Below, in pieces: positions 43,930-51,561 of a DNA stretch of 64,000 nucleotides (its first letter is position 1; every line of letters starts with the position of its first letter). The stretch is taken from NCBI GenBank assembly GCA_028819845.1, contig JAPPKS010000033.1:1-64000 (forward strand), written 5' to 3'. The notes below the pieces were generated by a model. The model was given only the letters and a program-made list of their open reading frames with translations. It had not been told where the DNA came from and did not search any database. This stretch comes from Candidatus Poribacteria bacterium (GTDB taxonomy: Bacteria > Poribacteria > WGA-4E > PCPOR2b). The position numbers were made by a program, and so were the translations under genes.

Positions 43930-44235
43930 GTGTTGCAGAAGATTAGAATCCACCCAAACAGCGTGGCCTGGGCAATAGCGATTGGAATCGTCTATTACCT
44001 GATAACGGTAAACCTTATCTCGCTTGCGCACGACCATGAGCATGTTGATTGCTGTTCAGAACGCTGCTCCGCCTGTTTCTTCAATGCCAACCACGTCGGT
44101 ATCGAACTCACCCCCGTTGATGTCACCAATCTTGCTGCCTGCATCTCAATTCATCAACCTATCACCGTATCTTTCATTTCTGCGATTCTTGACAAGGGCG
44201 TCCGGAGTCGTGCCCCGCCGACTATCCCCGTTTAA
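43930..44235 (+). CDS. Small membrane protein with His and Cys motifs, copy 2
   Basis: 101 aa from TTG 43930 with GAGGAG upstream. Same plan as copy 1 (21387): one helix, HDHEH, and a Cys cluster, here enriched to DCCSERCSACFF. The first 64 residues differ from copy 1 at many positions, while the last third (from base 44122) is identical. First gene of block 2. Role in metal binding inferred. Confidence 0.65.
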   Translation: MLQKIRIHPNSVAWAIAIGIVYYLITVNLISLAHDHEHVDCCSERCSACFFNANHVGIELTPVDVTNLAACISIHQPITVSFISAILDKGVRSRAPPTIPV

Positions 44236-45209
44236 GTTGCTCAATAATCTCATATCTCTGTTTTTTTGACCAAATCTTTATCTGTCTTTCCCGGCTGAGT
44301 TTTATACAGTCTCGGCAGTAGTCTGCTTGTTTTACGTTGTTTCGTCAGTCTTGATGCTTGGGAAATACAGTCTATCTATATCTGGAGGAAATAATGTTTA
44401 GGCCTGTTTTACGTTTTACGTTGTTGTTACTTGTATCGGTTGCACTGTTCGCCGCGTGCGGCGAAGACGACAATCCCATTGTCGAAAATGGCCATGACGA
44501 TGAACCCTTTCATGCCGATGCAGACGGTTTTGTCCTCAAGGTTGACGGAAACGAGATTTACCGTCAATTCGAGGGGACGCATACGGGAGGTATCACGCTC
44601 AAAGTCGGAGAGGAACTCGACGTTCTGACGGCGTTCCTTGACCACGACAGCCATGAATTTTTTCCTGAGAATCCGGAAGAGGAAGACGACCACGACCATG
44701 AACATGGCGAGGAAGAGGTGTTTGCTTTAGCGCTCAGCGGATATGATTCATCAATCATTGAGGTACACCTTTACCACGACGATCACGGTGAGCATGATGA
44801 ACACGATGACGATCACGACGATGATGACGATCACGATGAGGGCGATGATCACGACGATGACGATGAGCATGAGGAACACGATGAACACGGCGATGAGCTT
44901 GCCGAGCAATTCACCTTTGAGGTGGCGGGGCTTAAAGCCGGTCAAACGGAAATTAAGCTCCAACTCATGCACGGCGACCATCCCGATTTCACGGCGGCGC
45001 TCTTGATTCCCGTAACGGTTACACCGTAACCGAAAACTTTGGTTTTGTCAGTCAGCGTGCCAAATCCAACGATAAATCCGGATTTGGCGCGCCGGACCGG
45101 CAAAGCGGATACCGGTAAAAGTAACGTATGACGTTAGGAGCCAATAATTGAACAGATATCTGAATCACACAGTCGTGGACAATGTAGGCGCATGCTTGTC
45201 GTTTGCGTG
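44122..45209 (+). repeat. 1,088-bp exact duplicate, copy 2 (partner 21576-22663)
   Basis: Identical to 21576-22663 in all frames I compared, with sharp edges into diverged homologous sequence on both sides. This pattern is expected from gene conversion between older paralogous blocks. Confidence 0.9.
44394..45029 (+). CDS. His/Asp-rich metal-binding lipoprotein, copy 2
   Basis: 211 aa, identical to the protein from 21848, including the lipobox Cys, both His/Asp clusters and the C-terminal beta domain. GGAGG precedes ATG 44394. It lies between the small His/Cys protein and the MerC-receptor fusion. Two perfect copies of the gene in one window double the dose, with possibly different neighbours to deliver metal to. 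Confidence 0.75.
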   Translation: MFRPVLRFTLLLLVSVALFAACGEDDNPIVENGHDDEPFHADADGFVLKVDGNEIYRQFEGTHTGGITLKVGEELDVLTAFLDHDSHEFFPENPEEEDDHDHEHGEEEVFALALSGYDSSIIEVHLYHDDHGEHDEHDDDHDDDDDHDEGDDHDDDDEHEEHDEHGDELAEQFTFEVAGLKAGQTEIKLQLMHGDHPDFTAALLIPVTVTP

Positions 45210-47766
45210 CGCCGTCCACTGTATGGCAGCCCCGCTCTTGATGACGGTATTGCCGCTGGTTGGGCTTGGATTTATTCTCAGTGAGTTAGCGGCGTTGGCG
45301 TTGGTTGTCGGCGCAGTGGGAGTTGCTGTCGGCAGTCTATGTTGGGGATATTGGCACCACCGAAAATGGCGAGTGTTTCTAATGCTCGGTGGTGCATTAA
45401 CTCTAATCTTTATCGCACGATTTCACCCTTCAGTGGGGACCGAAGTCATCTTCATGGCTATGGGCGGACTGCTGCTAGCAGTTGTTCACCTCATCAATCG
45501 CCATCTCTGCCGTATGTGTCAACTCTGCAAATTGTCGAACAAGGTCAAAGAAATAACTCCAATTAAACTTTTTACGTTCTCTCTTTTTGCCATTCTTTTG
45601 ACGCATAATGTAGACGGATTGTCCGCGCCCCGCACCGTTTCCGTTTCAGGACAAGTGATTGACGCTGAGACGGAGAATCCAATCGCGGAAGTCGAGGTTA
45701 CCCTTATTGCTGCGGGAAGGACTATTCAGTCTCGAACTGATGAAACTGGGCGGTTCCAGTTTGGTCAAATTGCGATGGGGACACATGCGCTGCAATTCGT
45801 GTGCGTTGGCTATGAGGTATTAAATCAGAAAATTGATGTCAACGCGGATCCGATAAGGCTGGACGTAGAATTAAAGCCTAGTACGGTCCAACTCGGTGAA
45901 ATCATCGTCACACCTGACGATGACGAACTCGCTCGGTTTGAGAAAACTACAGACCTCAAACTCTCTGATCGGAAACTAAATCAGCAAATGGGCGCAACTA
46001 TTGCCGAGACCCTTAGTGGAGAGCTGGGTATCGCCCAGCGGACGATGGGGCGATCGACAGCACGTCCGGTCGTTCGGGGCATGGGAGGCGGTCGTCTGCT
46101 TATCCTAGAAGACGGTGGGCGTTCAGGCGATAAATCGGCTTCGTCTGCAGACCATGCGGTTGCGATTGACCCAACTACGGCGGCAAGGATTGAGATCACG
46201 CGCGGTCCGGCGTCGCTGCTTTACGGTTCAAGCACACTCGGCGGCGTCGTCAACGTCAAGCGCGAGACCATCCCGCAAACTCTCCCCAACCAGCCGACGA
46301 TGAACTTCACGTTTCAGAGTGAATCGGTAAACTCAGGGCTGACCGGAACAACAGGAGTAACGATTCCGGTCGGTAACCTCGCGTGGCGGTTGGAGCTGAA
46401 CCGCCGCCGCGCCGGCGATATTCAAACACCTGTCGGTACTTTGGAAAACACGTCGTTATCAAACACCAATTTTTCAACCGGTGCTTCAGTGGTAAAGGAT
46501 TGGGGGCACATCGGGATTTCCGGCGGCCGCTACCGTTCAGACTATGGAATCCCCGGCTCGCCCGAAGGCCACATCCAAGGTGTTACCATTGACCTCGATC
46601 GCCAACGGTATGAGGGCAATCTTGAATACGCGTTTGAGGGATCGTTTCTCGAAAAAATTAAGCTGCACTCGACCTACGCGCGCTACCAACACCAAGAGTA
46701 TGAATCCAACAACACGCTCGGCGTGGAGTTCGGTGTATTGACATACAACACAACCGCACTGCTGCACTTGCGCGGCGATGCAGTTGCAGGAATTTGGAGC
46801 GAGTATCGCGACCATGCCACGGGTGGGTTTTACTGGACACCTCACACCCGGGAGATATCTTTGGCGGGGTTCTTCTTCAAACAGAAGCGATACAACCACT
46901 TCACACTACAGGCAGCGCTTCGTTACGACGCGAAAAGGATTGAGCCGTTTGTCGAAGGTGTCGAAATACGTGCAGGAAAGGTACAGCAGCGCGACTTCGG
47001 AGGCGCGTCAGGTGCAGTCTCAAGCATCTATCAATGGAACGAAAACCTTGGGTTGGGCGCCACGTTCATGAGAACATTCCGCACGCCCGGAATTGAAGAA
47101 CTCTTTTCCGACGGTCCGCATCTCGCGGTATTTTCATATGAAATCGGCAACGCTGAACTCGGTTCGGAGGATGGCTTCGGTACGGAAGCATTTCTGCGCT
47201 ATTCAGGCAACCGTATGAAGTTCAATCTCGCCGTTTTTCGCAACCAGATTTACGGCTATCTGAGCCCGACCCAAACCGGGGAAAAGGAATGGGGTAGCGG
47301 CGCAGCAGGGTGGCTGTGGATATATCAATACCAGGGGCAAGACGCTATCCTCGACGGTGCCGAAATCAGTATTGACGCCGAAATTTTCCCGCGAATTCAT
47401 GTAGAGTCGCACATGAGTTACGTCAAAGGGTCTTTGGCGGCAAGCGGATTGCCGCTCGAACGCATCCCGCCCCTCAACGGAAGAGTGGCATTGCGATACG
47501 TTACCCTACCGTTAAATTTGCATTTTACAACGCGGTATTCGGACGACCAGCAGCGGCTCGGCGAATTTGAAGAAATGACCGGCGGGTACCTCGTCTACGA
47601 CGCCGGCTTGCAGGTGGTGTTCTCAATGTGGCAACTTCAACATCAATTTGTAGCCACTGTCGAGAATATATTCAATACTGAATACCGTCAACACCTTTCT
47701 AGAATCAAATCGGTGATGCCGGAGCCGGGGCGTAACGTCAAGATTCTATATCGGACGTTGTTTTAG
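45148..47766 (+). CDS. MerC domain fused in frame to a ZnuD-like TonB-dependent receptor
   Basis: 872 aa from TTG 45148. Residues 1-131 are the MerC-like four-helix protein of copy 1. The stop seen in copy 1 is missing, and the frame continues into a new signal-like stretch (KLFTFSLFAILLTHNVDGLSA, about 141-160), a carboxypeptidase-regulatory-like domain (about 165-245), a plug (RPVVRGMGGGRLLILEDGG near 307, RGPASLLYGSS near 352) and a beta-barrel ending in RTLF. Plug motifs resemble ZnuD-type zinc receptors. A TTG at 45532 could start a separate receptor with a good signal peptide, but I see no ribosome site there. Confidence 0.75.
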   Translation: MNRYLNHTVVDNVGACLSFACAVHCMAAPLLMTVLPLVGLGFILSELAALALVVGAVGVAVGSLCWGYWHHRKWRVFLMLGGALTLIFIARFHPSVGTEVIFMAMGGLLLAVVHLINRHLCRMCQLCKLSNKVKEITPIKLFTFSLFAILLTHNVDGLSAPRTVSVSGQVIDAETENPIAEVEVTLIAAGRTIQSRTDETGRFQFGQIAMGTHALQFVCVGYEVLNQKIDVNADPIRLDVELKPSTVQLGEIIVTPDDDELARFEKTTDLKLSDRKLNQQMGATIAETLSGELGIAQRTMGRSTARPVVRGMGGGRLLILEDGGRSGDKSASSADHAVAIDPTTAARIEITRGPASLLYGSSTLGGVVNVKRETIPQTLPNQPTMNFTFQSESVNSGLTGTTGVTIPVGNLAWRLELNRRRAGDIQTPVGTLENTSLSNTNFSTGASVVKDWGHIGISGGRYRSDYGIPGSPEGHIQGVTIDLDRQRYEGNLEYAFEGSFLEKIKLHSTYARYQHQEYESNNTLGVEFGVLTYNTTALLHLRGDAVAGIWSEYRDHATGGFYWTPHTREISLAGFFFKQKRYNHFTLQAALRYDAKRIEPFVEGVEIRAGKVQQRDFGGASGAVSSIYQWNENLGLGATFMRTFRTPGIEELFSDGPHLAVFSYEIGNAELGSEDGFGTEAFLRYSGNRMKFNLAVFRNQIYGYLSPTQTGEKEWGSGAAGWLWIYQYQGQDAILDGAEISIDAEIFPRIHVESHMSYVKGSLAASGLPLERIPPLNGRVALRYVTLPLNLHFTTRYSDDQQRLGEFEEMTGGYLVYDAGLQVVFSMWQLQHQFVATVENIFNTEYRQHLSRIKSVMPEPGRNVKILYRTLF

Positions 47767-47796
47767 GAAGGACAAATAGAGCGAGACGGTGTAAAA

Positions 47797-47955
47797 TTAG
47801 TAAACGCTGAACTTCGTTTTCAAATCGTTAACGATTGCAAGGTAATTACCGTCAGCAAAAGTCCCGATAAAAATCTGTTCTCGAATTTCGGTCACAACCT
47901 TCGTGCAAATCCTAATTTCGGTGGTGTTTTGAAGCGTAGCTGGATTGGGTAGCCT
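47797..47955 (-). pseudogene. Remnant of the lipoprotein gene found at 50929-51378
   Basis: About 50 codons remain. Read on the minus strand they give IRICTKVVTEIREQIFIGTF and NYLAIVNDLKTKFSVY before a TAA, against IRMTMKRSEDKICTKVVTDI and NYVVMVNDLKKKFRVD in the intact gene. The frame and stop are kept, but the 5' two-thirds, including the lipoprotein signal, is gone and a stop lies just upstream. It sits after the first receptor exactly as the intact gene sits after the second. Confidence 0.8.
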
Positions 47956-48030
47956 TTACACCTAAATTTCCGTTGATGACAGTCTAAACGATGGGGATAA
48001 GTTCACTGGCAACCAACGAGAATTAAAAAA

Positions 48031-50898
48031 ATGAAACTGATAAATGCGTTTCGCATGATGAAAACAACACCTCCGAATGCAACGTGGTTCTGTACGTTTA
48101 TATTGATAATGTACCTCAATTCATCTCTCATAGAAAGCACTGATGCGCAGGACGGCAATAAACCCGTTATCGCAATCGGCGGCGCCAACTATATTGTGGA
48201 GACGATTGATGTTCCCGGCGTGGAGTTTTTAGAGTTGACTGCGAGTAGCGACCGTGGGGATTTCGCGGGCAACACAAAAAGCGCTGATGGTGAAAAAATA
48301 ATCGGCTTTACCCTCATTGATGGTGAATTTTTGACGCACGATTTCCCCGACTCGCGGAACACCTATTTCTATGCGCTGAGTAATACAGGGATAGCTGCAG
48401 GCCACTACGAGGATAGCGATGGTCGGCTCCACGGTGTAATCTTAGAAAATGGCGTGTTGCGGCAATACGATTTTCCGGGTGCCGTCCAAACGGAGATATA
48501 CGGTATTAGTGATGCGACTGGCGCACTGACGGGTAATTTTATAGATGTTTCCGGGGTTCGCCGCGGATTCTCGGGCGATGAAGCAATTGAGTTCCCCGGG
48601 GCTTCAGAAACATACGCCGATTTCGTGAATTCCAGCGGTGGTATGGTGGGCAGCTACGTAGACGTTGATGGCTTATTTCATCCATACATTCGTACCCCGA
48701 ATGGCGCGTTTGTATCGCTCGACCTTTCACATGCCGAAAGACTGGAATTCTATTTTGTGCACGGTATCAACGATGCAACGGTTGTCGTTTCCCGAGCCAA
48801 ACCGGTGGATGGTGTCACACGTACCTATGTCGGCACGTTTCGCGACGGACTGCGGGAATTCACGGTTCCGAACAGCATTAGCACGGAGGGCTGGAATATC
48901 AATCAGGACGGGTCTATCGTCGGACACTATGATTCTGCGAATGGGCGCAGGCACGGGTTTTTCGCGAGACTCGCACCGAATCTACCGGCATTAACCGTTT
49001 CGATGGAGGGCGGCGTGGTACAACTGCAAGAGATTTTGGTCACGCCTGACGATGATGTCCTCGCTCAGCTTGAAATAACTACTAGCCTCGTACTCTCAGA
49101 GGAACAGCTGGATGCGAAGATGGGAATAACCATCGCCGATGCACTCCGCGATGAGGTGAGTGTCGCACAGCGGTCGATGGGGCGCGCCGTGGCGCGACCG
49201 GTCATCCGGGGTATGGGCGGTGACCGATTGCTCATTCTTGAGGATGGCGAGCGCACCGGCGATAAATCGGCGTCCGCAGCCGACCATGCGGTCGTGATAG
49301 ATCCGAGCACCGCAAAAAATATCAAGGTCATCCGCGGACCCGCATCGCTTATCTACGGTTCAAACACGCTCGGCGGCGTCGTAGATGTCAAACGCGAAAC
49401 CGTCCCGCGGACTTTGCCTCATCACCCTTCCGTAGACCTCAAGTTTCAGGGCGAATCTGTCAATTCTGGAATTACCGCGACAACAGGATTGACGATTCCA
49501 ATCGGGGACCTTGCGTGGCGATTGGCATGGAATCGCCGCTATGCCGACGATACGCGCACTCCCGTTGGTATCTTGGAGAACACCTCACTATCAAACACCA
49601 ATTTTTCAAGCGGCGCTTCCGTGGTCAAGAATTGGGGGCACCTTGGTATTTCGGGTGGGCGAAACCGATCAGATTACGGTATCCCCGGATCGCCGGAAGG
49701 ACACATCTCCGGAGTCAATATCGAACTCGATCGACAACGGTATGAAGGTAACTTTGAGTATTCAATCAATGGCTCGTTCTTTGAGAAGTTGAAAATTCAT
49801 TCAACTCACACGCGATATCAACATCAAGAGTTTGAATCCAACAAGACGCTCGGCGTCGAATTTATTGCGTTGACCACCAATGTGTCCGCGCTGGCTCATC
49901 TGTCTGATGACGCCATAACCGGAGTGTGGAGCGAATATCGCGATCATTCAACCGGCGGATTCTACTGGACGCCGCACACGCGGGAAATGTCTATCGCAGG
50001 CTTCTACTTCAATCAGAAGAAAGTTAGCGATTTCACGCTGCAAGGTGCGGTTCGCTACGACTTCAAGCGAGTTGAACCATTCACGACGGGAACAGTGACC
50101 GCGGCGGGAATAGTCCGTCGCCGAAACTTCGGAGGCGTGTCAGGCGCCGTGTCTAGCATCTACCATTGGACCGGCGGTTTGAAGGCGGGCGCAACGATGA
50201 TGAAAACCTTCCGCGCTCCAGGAATTGAGGAACTTTTCTCGGATGGCCCTCACCTGGCAGCCTACTCCTACGAAATCGGCAACTCTGAACTCGGCACCGA
50301 GAACGGCTGGGGAACAGAGGCGTTTCTGCGCTATAAGGGGAATCGGCTAAAACTGAATCTAGCAATTTTCAGCAACCAGATTTACGGTTACCTGATTCCG
50401 GCAAACACCGGTGAAAAGGAATGGGGCAGCGGTGCCGCGGGCTGGTTGTGGATTTACCAATACCGCGGACTGGATGCCGTCCTTGACGGCGCCGAGTTGA
50501 CCGTTGACGCCGAGATTGTGCCGCGAGTGCACGCGCAAGTGCGCACGAGTTACGTCAGAGGGACTTTAAAAGATAGTGAACTGCCCATTGAACGGATGCC
50601 GCCCCTCAACGGAAAAATAGCGCTCCGATACGCGACAGAGCCGTTGAACCTCCATTTGACAGCAAGATTCGCGGATTCGCAGCATCGGCTAGGCGAATTT
50701 GAGGAGCCTACTGACGGATACATCGCCTATGATATGGGCTGCCAGTATCTATTTTCGATTTGGGGGCTTCAACATCAAGCCGTGTTCGCAATCGAGAACC
50801 TCCTCGACACGGAATACCGTCAACACCTTTCGAGAATCAAATCGGTGATGCCGGAGCCGGGGCGTAACATTAAGCTTCTATATCGGACGTTGTTTTAG
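48031..50898 (+). CDS. ZnuD-like TonB-dependent receptor with an HAF-repeat N-terminal module
   Basis: 955 aa. Signal peptide about 1-38. Residues about 48-322 form repeats of the extracellular HAF type (GHYEDSDGRLHGVILENG, GNFIDVSGVRRGF, GSYVDVDGLFHPY), expected in the periplasm here. The plug starts near 330 with LQEILVTPDDDVLAQLE and contains RPVIRGMGGDRLLILEDG and RGPASLIYGSN. The barrel ends in RTLF. From the plug onward it is closely similar to the receptor at 45148, but the N-terminal domain is unrelated. ATG 48031 and 48055 are both possible; neither has a strong site. Confidence 0.8.
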   Translation: MKLINAFRMMKTTPPNATWFCTFILIMYLNSSLIESTDAQDGNKPVIAIGGANYIVETIDVPGVEFLELTASSDRGDFAGNTKSADGEKIIGFTLIDGEFLTHDFPDSRNTYFYALSNTGIAAGHYEDSDGRLHGVILENGVLRQYDFPGAVQTEIYGISDATGALTGNFIDVSGVRRGFSGDEAIEFPGASETYADFVNSSGGMVGSYVDVDGLFHPYIRTPNGAFVSLDLSHAERLEFYFVHGINDATVVVSRAKPVDGVTRTYVGTFRDGLREFTVPNSISTEGWNINQDGSIVGHYDSANGRRHGFFARLAPNLPALTVSMEGGVVQLQEILVTPDDDVLAQLEITTSLVLSEEQLDAKMGITIADALRDEVSVAQRSMGRAVARPVIRGMGGDRLLILEDGERTGDKSASAADHAVVIDPSTAKNIKVIRGPASLIYGSNTLGGVVDVKRETVPRTLPHHPSVDLKFQGESVNSGITATTGLTIPIGDLAWRLAWNRRYADDTRTPVGILENTSLSNTNFSSGASVVKNWGHLGISGGRNRSDYGIPGSPEGHISGVNIELDRQRYEGNFEYSINGSFFEKLKIHSTHTRYQHQEFESNKTLGVEFIALTTNVSALAHLSDDAITGVWSEYRDHSTGGFYWTPHTREMSIAGFYFNQKKVSDFTLQGAVRYDFKRVEPFTTGTVTAAGIVRRRNFGGVSGAVSSIYHWTGGLKAGATMMKTFRAPGIEELFSDGPHLAAYSYEIGNSELGTENGWGTEAFLRYKGNRLKLNLAIFSNQIYGYLIPANTGEKEWGSGAAGWLWIYQYRGLDAVLDGAELTVDAEIVPRVHAQVRTSYVRGTLKDSELPIERMPPLNGKIALRYATEPLNLHLTARFADSQHRLGEFEEPTDGYIAYDMGCQYLFSIWGLQHQAVFAIENLLDTEYRQHLSRIKSVMPEPGRNIKLLYRTLF

Positions 50899-50928
50899 GA
50901 AGGCAAATAGATCTGGGAAGGCATAAGA

Positions 50929-51378
50929 TTAGTCAACGCGGAACTTCTTTTTCAAATCGTTAACCATGACAACGTAATTGCCGGGCGCAAAAGTCCCGAT
51001 ATAAATCTGCTCCCGAATATCTGTCACGACCTTCGTGCATATCTTATCCTCGCTGCGTTTCATTGTCATCCGAATGGTAACAGTGTTTCCTTCTCTTGAT
51101 TGATGCGTCTCATGGCGTGTGGTACAACCGTCCGGCAGGTACCCAACGACCTCAACAGTAACTTGGACGGGTTGGCTCTCGGAGATTAGCACCGAAACCT
51201 TTCTAACTGGTATATCGGTTATAATCCAGCCATCATCAACGCTGTCTCCGTTTGATGTTTCGTCGCCGCTGTCGAGGATTTTATCAATGACGTTCAGGCA
51301 ACCGATGCAGTGCGTCAGGCTGAGTATTGCGGCGAACCACAAGATATGTTGAGGAATTTGGAAGCGGGTCATTTTCAT
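50929..51378 (-). CDS. Small lipoprotein, unknown
   Basis: 149 aa. The signal peptide runs to a Cys pair region (LSLTHCIGC); the lipidated Cys is probably residue 27. The domain after residue 55 is beta-rich, with VSVLISESQPVQVTVEVVGYL, two later cysteines and a conserved IYIGTFAPGNY stretch. It has no catalytic motif and I recognise no family. It converges on the receptor gene at 50898. A decayed paralogue is at 47797. AGAGGG precedes the ATG. Confidence 0.6.
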   Translation of the reverse strand: MKMTRFQIPQHILWFAAILSLTHCIGCLNVIDKILDSGDETSNGDSVDDGWIITDIPVRKVSVLISESQPVQVTVEVVGYLPDGCTTRHETHQSREGNTVTIRMTMKRSEDKICTKVVTDIREQIYIGTFAPGNYVVMVNDLKKKFRVD

Positions 51379-51436
51379 GGCATGCCCTCTTGATGTGAGA
51401 ACGGTGATGCTGGGTTAAAATTCGCAATGCATTAGA

Positions 51437-51469
51437 AAAAGCCCTGTTGAATTCTCCAGCAGGGCTTTT
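51437..51469 (-). terminator. Terminator for the VIT/VWA gene
   Basis: A 13-pair stem, AAAAGCCCTGTTG and CAGCAGGGCTTTT (one G-U pair), with a 7-base loop. On the minus strand it ends in a T-run, about 93 bases after the stop of the VIT/VWA gene. Confidence 0.8.
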
Positions 51470-51561
51470 CCATTGGCATTGAGCGCTCACACTTCAAGGG
51501 TGCCATCCTATGTGAGTGCTAAATTTTCGAAATTCAGAACCAGTCAAATCTAATACTCCGG

